A stretch of 64,000 nt of DNA, from contig CAVWEX010000001.1 in the NCBI GenBank assembly GCA_963754125.1, forward strand, positions 434,001-498,000, in the 5' to 3' direction. The position numbers were made by a program, and so were the translations under genes. The notes under the pieces were generated by a model. The model was not told the origin of the DNA and did not search any database. It saw only the letters and a list, made by a program, of their open reading frames with translations. Source of the stretch: RPQJ01 sp963754125. Lineage in GTDB: Bacteria > Pseudomonadota > Gammaproteobacteria > Steroidobacterales > Steroidobacteraceae. Shown piece after piece: positions 36,470 through 46,316 of the stretch (positions are counted from its first letter, which is position 1; every line of letters starts with the position of its first letter).

Positions 36470-37891
36470 CTAAGATTCGCAGCCGTCGTGCGGCAGGGTC
36501 GCCAGCTCAAGCGCCTTGAACCCGCGCACTTCGGCCACCAGCCAACCGTCCTCTCGCAGCGTCAGCCGGAGGGAGAGTCCCAGCACCCGTGCGATCGCGT
36601 CGGCAAGGGCCAGGCCGAGTCCTGCGTGCGCGCCCTTTTCTCCGTGATCGATGCGGTAGAACCGCTCCCTGAGGTGCGGCACATCCGCGGCATCGACGTG
36701 CGGCGCGGGGTTGGCCACGGTCACGTCGCCGTTGCTGCTCAGTCCGACGCGCACCGTGGAGCCGTGGGGCGAGTGCGAAACGGCGTTGCCGAGCAGGTTG
36801 GCGAGCAGCCGGTGCGCCAGCGCGCTGTCCGTGTGCACCCAGACTTCACCGGGCAGGTCGAGCGCGATCGTCAGGCCACGCTGTTCAGCGGCAACGACCT
36901 GCTTCTGCACCTCGCGGCGCAACTCGGCAGCGAGGTTGATCGGCTCGGGCTGCGGCGATTCGAGCCCCGCCTCGTATCGGGTGAGTGCCATCAGCGCATC
37001 GACGATCCGCTCCATCTCGGCCGCCGCGGATCCGATGTCGCGGATCACCGCCTGACTGGCGTCCGGCTCCTGACTGGCTGAGCCCACGTCGGCCAGCAGC
37101 CGGATCTCCGCGAGCGGGTTGCGCAACTCGTGGGCCACGTTGCGCGCGTAGCGCTTCTCGCGCGCCAGCGCGTCGAGCAGCCGACTGAGCAGCCGTGAGA
37201 AGCTCGCGGCGACCGGTTGCAGTTCACTGGGCAGCGGCCCGGTCTCGAGGCGCGCCTGCGGATCCTCCGGATTCACGCTCTCCACGGAGCGGGCGAACGA
37301 CGCGACCGGCCGCAACCCGCGCAGCACCGCATACCGGGCGATCAACAGCATCGCAATGGCGGTCGCGACGGCGATCGCGAGCAACAGGTGGTGGATGCTG
37401 GCCTCGAGCCGGTCGAGGCTTTCGGTCTCTTCGGCGACGACCACCATCATTCTGCGACGCGGATCATCCGGGTCCAGCTCAAACGCCTCGGCCACCGCCC
37501 GCCCCTTGTGCCCGTCCGGCAGGATCAGGTCGTGATAAGTCGCCACGCCGACCGCGGCCTCCAGCAGGGGCAGGTTGCGACCGGCACTGGAGTCCGAGCG
37601 GGCCAACGTGCGGCCGGCGCCATCCCACACCTGGAAAAAATCCTGGTGGGCCCGGGTCCTGAACTGGGGCATGTACTCGCTGACGCTCTCCCGCCCCGGG
37701 TTGGCCGCGGCGTATTCCGCGACCGCCCTCATCTGGCCCAGCATGTCCTCGTCGAGGTGCCGATACAGCTCGTTGCGGATGACCAGATGCAGGACTACAA
37801 AGCTGGCACTCAGCACCAGCAGGGCGCCGGCCACCACGCCCAGGGCCATGCGGGCACGCAGCGATCGTGGCAGCCGGTCACGCCACGACAT
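36470..37891 (-). CDS. Two-component sensor histidine kinase
   Basis: Inner-membrane kinase of 473 aa: first membrane helix about 14-36, periplasmic sensor to about 165, second helix LLLAIAVATAIAMLLIA, HAMP-like linker, phosphoacceptor box RNVAHELRNPLAEIRLLA, and an ATPase domain with LLGNAVSHSP (N box), GLGLALADAIA (G2 box). Its start lies 14 bases inside the response-regulator gene end, so they form one operon. The periplasmic part (FRTRAHQDFFQVWDGAGRTLARSD) resembles PAS-like sensors of the QseC/PmrB class. Stimulus unknown. Confidence 0.87.
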   Translation of the reverse strand: MSWRDRLPRSLRARMALGVVAGALLVLSASFVVLHLVIRNELYRHLDEDMLGQMRAVAEYAAANPGRESVSEYMPQFRTRAHQDFFQVWDGAGRTLARSDSSAGRNLPLLEAAVGVATYHDLILPDGHKGRAVAEAFELDPDDPRRRMMVVVAEETESLDRLEASIHHLLLAIAVATAIAMLLIARYAVLRGLRPVASFARSVESVNPEDPQARLETGPLPSELQPVAASFSRLLSRLLDALAREKRYARNVAHELRNPLAEIRLLADVGSASQEPDASQAVIRDIGSAAAEMERIVDALMALTRYEAGLESPQPEPINLAAELRREVQKQVVAAEQRGLTIALDLPGEVWVHTDSALAHRLLANLLGNAVSHSPHGSTVRVGLSSNGDVTVANPAPHVDAADVPHLRERFYRIDHGEKGAHAGLGLALADAIARVLGLSLRLTLREDGWLVAEVRGFKALELATLPHDGCES

Positions 37892-38543
37892 AGCCGAAGC
37901 CGCGGCGCGTCTCGATCAGGTCGTGCAGGCCGACTCGGGCCAGCTTCGCCCGCAGCGTACTCATCAGCACCTCGATGACGGCGTCCGACACGTCGCTGTC
38001 GCTTTCGTACAGCTGCTCGAAGATGTGGGGACGACTCATTACGTGGCCCTTGCGACGGACCAGCAGCTCGAGCAGCGCATACTCCTTCGGCGTGAGGGAA
38101 AGCGCAGTGTCGTCGACGCGCGCCAGCTGCGTGGCGGTGTCCATCACCAGGCGGCCGGACGTGATCTCGGGCGACGCCTCGGCGACGCTTCGCCGTCCAA
38201 GCGCAAGCAACCGCGCCAGCAGCTCCTCGAAGGCAAACGGCTTGACGAGGTAGTCGTCTGCACCGAGGTTGAGCGCATCCACGCGATCCTGCACGTGGTC
38301 GCGCGCCGACAACACCAGGATACGGGGCTTGGCACTCATCGGCTTCATTGCCTGCAACACCTGCATGCCGTCCATCCGCGGCATCATCAGGTCGAGCACG
38401 ATCAGGTCGAACGGCAACCCGTTGATCAGCGACAGCGCCTCGGTCCCGTCCGCTGCGGTTTCAACCGCCATGCCGCGCGCCTTCAGGCCCGTCGCCAGCG
38501 TCTTGCGCACGCGCTCGGAGTCGTCCACGACGAGGACACGCAT
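37878..38543 (-). CDS. OmpR-family response regulator
   Basis: Receiver domain with MRVLVVDDSERVRKTL, phosphoacceptor Asp in LIVLDLMMPRMDG and Lys in DDYLVKPFAFEE, then a winged-helix DNA-binding domain (LTPKEYALLELLVRRKGHV ... HDLIETRRGFGYVV). Start 38543 gives the standard receiver N terminus; ATGs at 38558 and 38615 are possible longer starts. Overlaps the kinase gene that follows. A GC-rich hairpin (38628-38655) just upstream separates it from the DUF5666 gene. Confidence 0.88.
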   Translation of the reverse strand: MRVLVVDDSERVRKTLATGLKARGMAVETAADGTEALSLINGLPFDLIVLDLMMPRMDGMQVLQAMKPMSAKPRILVLSARDHVQDRVDALNLGADDYLVKPFAFEELLARLLALGRRSVAEASPEITSGRLVMDTATQLARVDDTALSLTPKEYALLELLVRRKGHVMSRPHIFEQLYESDSDVSDAVIEVLMSTLRAKLARVGLHDLIETRRGFGYVVA

Positions 38544-38627
38544 GGCGGGACTCTGCATGTCCGCGGGCGCAGGTTCCATCCGTATCGAAGGCAATCCGGT
38601 GGGTGGGTCGTACATATGTCAAAGGCC

Positions 38628-38655
38628 GGGCGGGGCACTGTGCTGCGCCCCGCCC
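38628..38655 (-). terminator. GC-rich hairpin after the DUF5666 gene
   Basis: A perfect 9-base inverted repeat, GGGCGGGGC / GCCCCGCCC, with a 10-base loop. On the minus strand it follows the DUF5666 stop by about 40 bases and is followed by only a short T run (CCTTTGA), so it may be a weak intrinsic terminator. Confidence 0.5.
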
Positions 38656-38695
38656 CGACTCGCCTTCCTCTGGTCGGTCCCTGACGGGATCGGCG

Positions 38696-40150
38696 TCAGT
38701 CGTCGCTGATCTTGATCTCGACGCGCTCGGCGCTCAGCACCGGCGCACTCCAGGTACCCCACGCCTCGACGAGCTCGCCCGGCGCCTGGCTGAAGAACTC
38801 GGCCGCAGTGATGCGGACGTTGCCCTCCAGGACGAACCGGGTGGCATCCGAGGTGGTCACCAGGACCGACAGGATCTCGAAGCTCGGCGGTGTCGGATCG
38901 CGGAACGGGCCTCGCAGCCGCACGCCGTCCGCCGGGTCGGTGCGCACGACGTGAGTGGCGACGACCCGGCCCGATCCCACCGGCTCCTCGTAGCCCCGCA
39001 CATCGAGCCAGGTGCCGATGACCACGTCCCCAACGCCGAAGTCGCGCAGCGACAGCACCGACATGTCCCGGTAGACCGTCGTGTCCGTCGTCGCGACCTC
39101 GAGGCCGAGCAGCACGAGACCCTCGTATGGCGCGATCGCGTCCACCTGCGCGACGACGCGAATCTCGCTCACCTCGCGGAATGCGATCTTGCGTGCCACC
39201 AGCACGCCCGACGCGTCGGCGACTCCCTTCACGAAGACATGGACGCCATTCGCGAGGTTGGCCGATGTGCCGTGCTCGTATTCCGTGTTCGCCGTGGTGG
39301 TTACCTTCCAGTCAGCCACGCTGAAGTTCGTCACGGACACGAAGTCGGCGACCAGGCCCTCGACCTCTACGAGTTCGCCCGGCCCCGCGGTGAGCCGGTC
39401 GTCCGAGCGCAGCTCGACGCGAATGGCGAGGAACGCGCCGTCGGTGAGGAACGAGAAGCCCTTCACCAGCACCAGGTCACCCTTGGCCGGGTCACCCGTC
39501 GTGAAGTCCTCCATGTTCGCCGTGGAGTAATCGACCACCAGTCCATTGAGGTCGAAGCGGTGCTCGGCGACCGAGACCCTGGACACGTAGCCGGTGACAT
39601 CATAGGGGCCGCCGTCGGGCTTGCGGTCGATGCGCGTTGCATCGATCACCCCGTCCCGTGGCACCACTCCGCTCACCTCGACGACGTCGCCCACCGCGAG
39701 ACCTTCGACCGAGGCCGGCGTGATGTCGTCACCGAAGGCGGTGTCGAGCGTGGCCAGCACGGTCTGGCCCATTGCCACGAACGAACCCGCAGCGACGTCG
39801 ATGCTGCTGATCGGGCCTTCCAGCACGTTGTGATAGCGGATCACCTCGGCATCCAGGTCGCCAGCACCGTGCTGGTGCCCCTTGAGTTCGATGTACTGAC
39901 CCACTCTCAGCTGCGACATGTCGGCCGCCTGGTCATCCATGGTGACCGCCACGTCGTTCGTGTCGTAGCGCTCGCCGTTCACGTAGACGCTACCGAAGCC
40001 CGTGATCACCCCGGTGCTGAGGATGCCGGTGGTTGCCGGCGGCGGCGGCGGGCCGTCGTTGTTGTTGGAATCACCGCTGCTGCAAGCGCCGAGCGCCAGC
40101 AGCAACGCGGAAGCTGTCGCCATCCAGAATCGACTGGCCAGGACCTTCAT
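38696..40150 (-). CDS. DUF5666-repeat lipoprotein
   Basis: Lipoprotein of 484 aa (signal ending LLALGAC, lipidated Cys near residue 22, then an Asn/Pro-rich linker). The rest is a series of about six beta-rich DUF5666-type units with the recurring pattern of a GxVxxV strand, a V-V-(E/D)V-x-G turn and a D-G-(V/A)-I/L-x-A-x-x-I (for example VGDVVEVSGVVPRDGVIDATRID, GELVEVEGLVADFVS). Such OB-like units occur in exported proteins of unknown function. ATG 40150 follows a strong AAGGAGG site. It could be controlled by the response regulator downstream, but no site was identified. Confidence 0.8.
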   Translation of the reverse strand: MKVLASRFWMATASALLLALGACSSGDSNNNDGPPPPPATTGILSTGVITGFGSVYVNGERYDTNDVAVTMDDQAADMSQLRVGQYIELKGHQHGAGDLDAEVIRYHNVLEGPISSIDVAAGSFVAMGQTVLATLDTAFGDDITPASVEGLAVGDVVEVSGVVPRDGVIDATRIDRKPDGGPYDVTGYVSRVSVAEHRFDLNGLVVDYSTANMEDFTTGDPAKGDLVLVKGFSFLTDGAFLAIRVELRSDDRLTAGPGELVEVEGLVADFVSVTNFSVADWKVTTTANTEYEHGTSANLANGVHVFVKGVADASGVLVARKIAFREVSEIRVVAQVDAIAPYEGLVLLGLEVATTDTTVYRDMSVLSLRDFGVGDVVIGTWLDVRGYEEPVGSGRVVATHVVRTDPADGVRLRGPFRDPTPPSFEILSVLVTTSDATRFVLEGNVRITAAEFFSQAPGELVEAWGTWSAPVLSAERVEIKISDD

Positions 40151-40261
40151 GCGGCCCTCCTTGCGCGCGGACGCGCGATCGCTCGTACCCCATTCGTACG
40201 GCTCCCACGGTAGGCCACCGAACTGAAGAACGACTGAAAGACCGTTGCGCCTTTCCGAAAC

Positions 40262-40289
40262 GACTGCAGCGGCGTTCGCCGCTGCAGTC
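40262..40289 (-). terminator. Strong hairpin after the 40.3-42.1 kb secreted-protein gene
   Basis: A perfect 13-base stem (GACTGCAGCGGCG / CGCCGCTGCAGTC) with a two-base apex, 25 bases downstream of the minus-strand stop at 40314, followed on that strand by GTTTCGG. The T run is short, so efficiency is uncertain, but position and stem strength fit an intrinsic terminator. Confidence 0.6.
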
Positions 40290-40313
40290 CTCGCGGTCAG
40301 GAATCGGCCGCTT

Positions 40314-42069
40314 TCAGTCCGCGACGAGCTCGTCGTAGTTGAACCGGGCGACATAGACGCCGGCCCAGCCGGTGTCCTCTTCCGACTCCTCGCTACCGCC
40401 TGCGGCGGTGGCCCCGTCGCTTCCGACCAGCATGCTGACGTTGACGGCCAGCCAGTTGCCGCGGAAGCCGTCGCGCTCGATGCCGACCGCCGTGATCAGC
40501 GCGCCAGCCGGTGCCTCCGGGTCCACGATTGCGCCGAGGTCGCCGGTGCGCAGCAGCGGCACCAGTTCGCCGAGTCCGGACGGTTTCACGTCACGCAGCA
40601 GCAGCGCGTGCTCGTTCTCGAGGTCATCCCCGTTGTCAACGAGACGCGCCTTGACCACCACCATGCCCGGCGCACCGCTGCCGGAGACGGCGCCGAACGA
40701 CGTCGAGCGCCAGCGGGCCATTTCCTCGGTCTCCTCGCCGTCGTCCTCGCCGCCCTCGTGGCCGCCGTTGCCCGGCACGCGGCCGGAGAAGTTCCAGTAG
40801 ACGAAGTCTTCGATCGCGCGGCCGTCGATCATGTCGCCCGTCCTGGCGATGACGGTCGTCGTTTTGCTCTGCATGTCGCGCAGGAAGAAGCCCTGGTACT
40901 CCGGCACTTTCCCCACAGTGCCTGCCGGCGTAGCGTCGGCGCACGCCTCGCGCACGGCGGCATTGCCCTCGTCCGGGCAGACCAGCGTCACGTCGACGCG
41001 TGCCGCCCCAACCGCCCCAGAACAGCACGTGGCGCCCGTTGGACGACACCGAGATCGCCTCGCCGAACCGATCGAATGTCTCACCGTCGGTTTCCGGCAC
41101 GGTGTCGCCGATCTTCACCACGGTCTCGAGCACGACCGGCTTCTTGCCGAGGCGCGCGCGGTAGATGCCGCCCTTCGTGGGCATGTCCTCATTATCGTAT
41201 CCGGCGAACACCGCGTACTTGCCGCCGGCACTCGGCGGCGCGGTGGAACCGAACAGGGTCGTCGAGCCCGGAATCTGCATGTAGGAACTCGCGATCAGCT
41301 CGACAGGCGACGTGCCGCGCTTGGCTGCGATGTCGCGGTAGAAGACGCCCGTCTTGCCAACACCATCGACCGCGAAATTGCCCTTGAACACGATCGTGTT
41401 GCGCTCCGTGACCGCTGGCGATCCCGGGAACTGGTCGAAGCCAGTACGGGCCGGCACGGCGCCGTGTACCGGCACCTGGAAGTACGGGAAGGTCTGGACG
41501 CCGCCTTCGAACACGTCGCCGAGCATGCTGGCGCCCGTGGTCGCCACGCCATTCGAACCGACGTAGACGCCCGCCGTGCCGGTTCGCGTCTCAGAGCCGT
41601 CCGGCAGCATGTAGGTCCACACCGGAGTCGACTGCCCGCGCGTCGCGATCGTGTCGGATCCCGCGTCGATGCGCGGCACCGACGGGAACTCGTTGAACGA
41701 TGCGAGCTGGCCGGCATTCCCGGTCGTGGTGTTGTTCGGCTGCGGCACCGTGCCGTGCCGACGGAACACGACGAACAGCGGCCCCTGCTCGGCCAGGTTG
41801 CGCATGTAGATGCCGCGCTCCGGCTCACCCTGGCCCGGACCGCCACCCTCGCCGCCGCGGCTGCGTGCACGGAACACGACCACGCCTTCCTTGTTGATGG
41901 CGGGTTGGTTGTAGCTGTTGAAGCGCTTGGTGCTGGCCTCGGCTGGCATCAAGTCGCCGTTGTTCACCGCCGTGTACCACTCGTAGGTGAGATCGTCCGC
42001 CGACACTGACTGCGCGGACGAAACACACAAACACGCCACTGCAGTGGCGAGAATTGCCTTGGCTTCCAT
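40314..42069 (-). CDS. Secreted beta-propeller-like protein of unknown function, frame broken near 41015
   Basis: Exported protein of about 584 residues with a Sec signal (MEAKAILATAVACLCVSSAQSVSA). The mature part has repeating beta units such as NQPAINKEGVVVFRARSRGG, SPAVTERNTIVFKGNFAVDG, GKYAVFAGYDNED and SSNGRHVLFWG, each followed by GxYxRD/GIYxR strands, like the repeated blades seen in TolB-like or choice-of-anchor proteins; I do not recognise the family. A one-base break near 41015 (HVLFWG to AARVDVTLVCPDEGN) splits it. The C terminus is Asp/Glu/Gly-rich and ends VYVARFNYDELVAD. Confidence 0.75.
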
Positions 42070-42192
42070 GATGGCCCCCAGACTGATTGACCAAACACAC
42101 AAGACGCGCTGTTCCCAAAACCCTCCCGACCGGCCGGAGCGACCGGCCGACCGGGGGGCAATCCGTCGGCTCAAGGCCGACGGCTGGGGGCT

Positions 42193-43164
42193 CTATTCGC
42201 CGGCGCTCGGCGGCTTGCCGCCGCCACCGCCGCCACCGCCGCCACCGCCGCCACCGCCGCCTGTGACCACGATGTCGAGATAGGCCACGTTGCCAGCGCA
42301 CACGCCGACATCACACACCGCAATTGTCGGATCGATGCTGGCAAAGTTGACGGAATTGAAGGTGTAGGTGATGCGGTAGTCTCCCGCCAACTGCACTCGC
42401 AGGTTGTATCCGTACACGATCTTGCCGGTCGCGTTGATCTCACCGCTTGCGGTCCCGTTGTACACCGCGGGGCTTACCGGGACTCCGTCGACCAGCCGCT
42501 CGATCGTGAGCCGGGCGTTAGGGTCGAACACCACGGCCCCGAATGTGCCGCCGTCAGGCAACGAGGTCGCCGACCGTATACGCCTTTGGCTCAAAACCAA
42601 GGTCCAGCGATCCAGCTGCCAGGTGCCCATAGTCAGACTCGCGATCGAGTTCGCTTGGTTCGAGCTTGATCACGAAGTAGCCGTGGTTGCCCTGCTGCGA
42701 TGTCCGCGCCGTCCCAAAGCACGAGCTCAACCCGGATCGGGCTGCCGACCTTCAGCATCGCGTCGCCCGCGAGGTTGTCGCCCCATCTGCCGAGAACGTC
42801 GACGGGAACACTCGTCAGCCATGAGGCAAGGCGCCTGCCACTTGGCGTCGCGCTGGACGTAGTAGAAGCCCTCGTCCACGCAGACCTGTCCTCCATCCTG
42901 GGATGCGGAGCAGGCGTCCGGGTAGAACATCGGAGCCTTATCGGGCGGTACCAGTGTCGTGAAATCCATAGAACCGCATGTGATTGCAAACGTGCTACCA
43001 CCACCGGCCATGATCGCCGGCACCGACAGGTTGTTGCCAACCTCCGATGTCGGCTTGTTTCCCTTGTCGCTGGGCGGGCCTTTGCCGCCGCCCGGCGCAG
43101 CCAGCGCGACCGCGCTCGCAAGCAGTGTCAACCAGATTGCAGACTTGAGATTCTTCGATGTCAT
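42193..43164 (-). CDS. Secreted protein with poly-glycine C-terminal tract, frame broken near 42580, 42690 and 42825
   Basis: Unrecognised exported protein of about 323 residues. The start MTSKNLKSAIWLTLLASAVALA (strong AAGGAGAG site) is a Sec signal followed by a Gly/Pro/Lys-rich linker. Four open stretches in different frames join into one plausible chain: the CVDEGFYYVQRDAKWQAPCLM part, SWLTSVPVDVLGRWGDNLAGDAML, GYFVIKLEPNELDRESDYGHLAAG, and GTFGAVVFDPNARLTIERLVDG to the end. The final part is beta-rich and ends in about 15 consecutive Gly before KPPSAGE, encoded by GCC-ACC-type repeats on the plus strand (42218-42263). Several one-base errors or real decay; three breaks in 1 kb is the highest density in the window. 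Confidence 0.6.
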
Positions 43165-43332
43165 GTCGCTCTCCTTGAGTTACCGGTCGCGGGTCACGCT
43201 CTTTTCTCGGGCAGGACCTGCGGCCGTCGGGCGGCGTCCTTGCTTTTTGTTGTTGCTTTTAACGTCCCCATTTTCTTCAACTCCATATCGATGACGGCCG
43301 GGTCGCGTTGCTTGCGGCCCGGCCCGGTGCTG

Positions 43333-43971
43333 TTATTTCCCTCCCTCCTTCACGCGCGCCTGCTCGAGCAGTCGGAGCTGCTCCTGCAGTCGCGTCTGTT
43401 CCTGCTGCATCAGCCGTTCGCGCTCGCGGACCTGGTTCATCTCGCCGTCGAGTGACTGCTGACGCTGCTGCAATCGCTCGCGTTCCTGCGTCAGCAACTG
43501 CTGGCGCTGCTGCAACTGGGCCTGTGTCTGCTCGAGCGTTCCGCGGCGCTCCTGGTACTGCTTCTGGCTCATCGCGCCGGCCTGTTCCTTCAGCCGCGCC
43601 TGCTCCTGCACCTGGAGCCGTTGCTGTTCCTGCGCGCGGGTACGCTCCTGGGCCGTCAGCTTCTCCTGGGCCTTGAGGTTTTCCTGGTCCTGCTTGAGCA
43701 GCTTGTCCTGGTCGCGCAGCCGGTCACGATCCTGGTCACGCGAGCGCTGCTGGTCGTGCAGGCGGTCCATGTCGAGATCGCGGTCGCGCGCCATGTCCTG
43801 CTGCGCCGTGCCGCGCTGCTGCATTGCGCCTGACTGCGCGCCGGTATCCGTGGGCCGCGCGCCGGCGCCGCCGCTTGCGCCTGCGCCCGGACCGGCCTGC
43901 GCAAACGCTGTGCCCGTGAGGGCCATTGCCACCGCCAGCACGGTGGCCGCCATGAATCTGATCCTGCTCAT
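43333..43971 (-). CDS. Secreted Gln/Arg-rich coiled-coil protein
   Basis: 212-aa exported protein. ATG 43971 (GAGGAGGGACCG upstream) gives signal MSRIRFMAATVLAVAMALTGTAFAQ. From residue 60 to the end it is nearly all Gln, Arg, Glu, Leu and Asp in coiled-coil heptads (RDQDRDRLRDQDKLLKQDQ, QARLKEQAGAMSQKQYQERR). No known domain. It lies next to the EnvZ/OmpR-like pair; a CTTAA direct repeat about 100 bases upstream suggests control by an OmpR-family regulator. Confidence 0.75.
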   Translation of the reverse strand: MSRIRFMAATVLAVAMALTGTAFAQAGPGAGASGGAGARPTDTGAQSGAMQQRGTAQQDMARDRDLDMDRLHDQQRSRDQDRDRLRDQDKLLKQDQENLKAQEKLTAQERTRAQEQQRLQVQEQARLKEQAGAMSQKQYQERRGTLEQTQAQLQQRQQLLTQERERLQQRQQSLDGEMNQVRERERLMQQEQTRLQEQLRLLEQARVKEGGK

Positions 43972-44067
43972 CGGTCCCTCCTCGTCGGAGTGGTCCGCCC
44001 GGTGATCCCTGGTCAAATTGCCCCCGGAGAAGTGCGGCCCCCGACGCCCTTTTTTTACGCGGTCAAG

Positions 44068-44083
44068 CTTAAGAAGCGCTTAA
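44068..44083. promoter_or_regulatory. CTTAA direct repeat, possible OmpR-family operator
   Basis: CTTAA occurs at 44068-44072 and 44079-44083, an 11-base spacing typical of tandem half-sites for OmpR/PhoP-type regulators. The pair is about 100 bases upstream of the secreted coiled-coil gene and 55 bases past the histidine-kinase stop. Confidence 0.35.
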
Positions 44084-44137
44084 AGGGACGTCCCGCCCCA
44101 GGCGGGGGCAGGTCGACGCCCGCACCCTTGGAGTCGC

Positions 44138-45457
44138 TTAAGGCGTCTGCCCGTGGTCCGGCAGCGTGACCCATGCGGCGAGCCCACCGTCGGGGCGATT
44201 CTCGAGGCTCACGGCCCAACCGTTCGCCTGTGCAAGCTGGCGCACGATGGCGAGCCCGAGCCCGGACCCACCCGTCCCGGGGCTGCGCGAGGCGTCCACG
44301 CGATGGAATGGCCGGAACACGGCCTCGATCTCGTCTTGAGGAATGCCGGGTCCGCGGTCGAGCACGCCGATGCGCACGCTCCCGCGGTCGCTTTGCGCCA
44401 GCAGTTCCACGGTGCGGGCGTCGCTATAGCGCTGTGCGTTCGACAGCAGGTTGCCGAGCAGCCTGCGCAACGCCATCGGAGGCGCCGTCACCCGGCACGG
44501 TTGCGCGTCAACGGTGACGCTCGTGCCGCTCTCACGGGCACTCTCAGCGAGTTGCTCGAGCAACTCTCCAACCTCGATATCGCGCGGCTCTTCGCGACCG
44601 AGGCCTCGCGCGAGCTCGAGCATCTCACCCACCAGGCGGTTCATCTCCTCGATGTCCCGCTCGAGGCGCTCGATGAGCGACGGATCCGGACGTCGCGAGA
44701 GCATCTCGACCGCCAGTCGCATTCGCGCCAGCGGAGTGCGCAGGTCATGCGACAGCCCCGCAAGCAACGTCGTCCGCCCGTCCAGCAGCTCGTGTACCTG
44801 ACGAACCAGCGCGTTCACCCGCTGCGCCAGCGTGGCGAGCTCGCGCGGCCCCGTCTCTGGGAGCAGCGCAGGCCGCTCTCCGCGGCCGAGCACCGCCACC
44901 GCGGCATCCAGTCGCTCCAGCGGCGCGACGATGCGCCGCGCCAGCCACCGGGCCGCGAGCACGGCCAGGATCAGTCCCGTAGCCAGAATCAGGAGCACGG
45001 TCGCGAGCGGTTGTGTTCCCACACGGCTGTGGGGGAATCCCAGCCACAACGTGCGCTCCTCGCTCGGTATCGCCACCCAGTGCCACGGCTCGCCGGACTG
45101 CACCGACGCGGCGATCGTGACGGCATCGCCGAACTGGCCGGTCAGTATGCGTTCCACGCGGAGCGCGTAGAAGTCGCGACCCTCGCGCTTGCGGACGTCC
45201 GGCGGCGGTGCCAGCTGCAGCGCGATGCCGTGGCTCTCGCGCAGATGACGCTCGAACGCCGGTCGCGTCATCGGTGGCAGCTCGCTCCAGGTCGCGGCGG
45301 AAAGCGCGAGCAGCTCGCCGAAGTCGTCGGCGGCGCGCCGGGCGAGCGGCACCATCAGCAGCCACACCACCGCGAGGGCGGCGATGATCTCGAACGCGAC
45401 GAAAACCGCGATGAGGCGCAGCGCGTTCTGCTGTGCGAGGGACAGCGGGCGGCGCAT
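44138..45457 (-). CDS. EnvZ-like sensor histidine kinase
   Basis: 439-aa inner-membrane kinase: helix 1 about 12-38, periplasmic domain to about 150, helix 2 ATVLLILATGLILAVLAARWLA, HAMP linker (RIVAPLERLDAAVAVLGRGE), phosphoacceptor GLSHDLRTPLARMRLAVEM, then ATPase blocks LLSNAQRYS, VLDRGPGIP and GSGLGLAIVRQLA. HDLRTPLxRMRLA is the EnvZ-class box. It follows its response regulator by 8 bases in the same operon. Confidence 0.9.
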   Translation of the reverse strand: MRRPLSLAQQNALRLIAVFVAFEIIAALAVVWLLMVPLARRAADDFGELLALSAATWSELPPMTRPAFERHLRESHGIALQLAPPPDVRKREGRDFYALRVERILTGQFGDAVTIAASVQSGEPWHWVAIPSEERTLWLGFPHSRVGTQPLATVLLILATGLILAVLAARWLARRIVAPLERLDAAVAVLGRGERPALLPETGPRELATLAQRVNALVRQVHELLDGRTTLLAGLSHDLRTPLARMRLAVEMLSRRPDPSLIERLERDIEEMNRLVGEMLELARGLGREEPRDIEVGELLEQLAESARESGTSVTVDAQPCRVTAPPMALRRLLGNLLSNAQRYSDARTVELLAQSDRGSVRIGVLDRGPGIPQDEIEAVFRPFHRVDASRSPGTGGSGLGLAIVRQLAQANGWAVSLENRPDGGLAAWVTLPDHGQTP

Positions 45458-45465
45458 GCTCGGGA

Positions 45466-46170
45466 CTAGGCCTGGTCGCCGCGGGGATTGAACAGGTATC
45501 CCTCGCCGCGCACGGTGCGGATGAAGACCGGATTCGCGGGGTCAGGCTCGATCCTGCGCCGCAGCCGACCCACGCGAATATCCACCGTGCGATTGAACGG
45601 ATCGCACTCGTAGCCCTTGAGCAGGTCGAGAAGCACGTCACGATTCAATACGCGGCCCGGCCGTTCCGCAAAGACCTTGAGCAGGTCGAACTCCCCGCTC
45701 GACAAGTCAACCTCGGCACCGTTCTTGAGCAGGCGCCGCGCCGTCGGGTCGAGGCGGTAATGACCGAAGACCAGCCCTTCGGGTGGCGGTGTCGCCGGCG
45801 CATGCGCGCGGCGCAACAGGGCGCGCAACCGGGCCAGAAGCTCGCGTGGGCTGAACGGCTTCGCGAGGTAGTCGTCCGCGCCGACCTCGAGGCCGACCAC
45901 CCGGTCGATCTCCTCGCCACGCGCCGACAGCATCAGGATCGGCACGGTGGACGAGGCCCGCACCTCGCGCGTCAGCGCGAGGCCATCGGTGCCGGGCAGC
46001 ATCAGGTCCATGACGATGACGTCGGGCATGCTGCGAGCGATCTCCCGCCGCATCTGCTCCCCGTCGCCTGCGAGATCTACCTCGAAACCGGCATCGGAGA
46101 GGTAGTCGGCGAGCAACCGGCGCAGCCCGGGGTCGTCGTCCACCACGAGAATCCGGTCTGCCCTGCTCAT
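45466..46170 (-). CDS. OmpR-family response regulator
   Basis: 234-aa regulator: receiver with ILVVDDDPGLRRLLADYLSD, phosphoacceptor Asp in VIVMDLMLPGTDG, Lys in DDYLAKPFSPRE, and a winged-helix domain (LSSGEFDLLKVFAERPGRVLNRD ... FIRTVRGEGYLF). ATG 46170 is the natural start. The strong OmpR resemblance (DLLKGYECDPFNRTVDIRVGRLRRRIE) and EnvZ-like partner suggest an osmotic or envelope-stress role, but the targets here may be the neighbouring secreted proteins. Confidence 0.9.
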   Translation of the reverse strand: MSRADRILVVDDDPGLRRLLADYLSDAGFEVDLAGDGEQMRREIARSMPDVIVMDLMLPGTDGLALTREVRASSTVPILMLSARGEEIDRVVGLEVGADDYLAKPFSPRELLARLRALLRRAHAPATPPPEGLVFGHYRLDPTARRLLKNGAEVDLSSGEFDLLKVFAERPGRVLNRDVLLDLLKGYECDPFNRTVDIRVGRLRRRIEPDPANPVFIRTVRGEGYLFNPRGDQA

Positions 46171-46212
46171 GGCCGTCAGTCTAGTCCGGCCGCACGACCG
46201 GGTCTGCTCCAC

Positions 46213-46228
46213 GATACAAACTGATACA
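46213..46228. promoter_or_regulatory. GATACA direct repeat between divergent regulator and secreted-protein genes
   Basis: GATACA at 46213-46218 and 46223-46228 (10-base period), with a third GATACG at 46255-46260. The repeats lie in the 146-base gap between the response-regulator start and the divergent secreted coiled-coil gene. This is a reasonable place and spacing for an autoregulatory OmpR-type operator. Confidence 0.4.
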
Positions 46229-46316
46229 CGCCGCTACGCAAGCGTCGTCGAGACGATACGGCCGCGGTGCATCCTTCTAGTCGAAGGACGGAAAGACTCC
46301 CGATCAGAGCCAAGAC

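Noticed and set aside
42131..42149. Seven-base hairpin downstream of the poly-glycine protein gene as a terminator
   Set aside because: On the minus strand the T4 run is about ten bases beyond the stem, so intrinsic termination is doubtful.
43194..43286. 30-residue open frame (MELKKMGTLKATTKSK...) upstream of the poly-glycine protein gene
   Set aside because: No clear ribosome site and no codon bias; it lies in what is probably a 5' leader. Kept only as a possible leader peptide.
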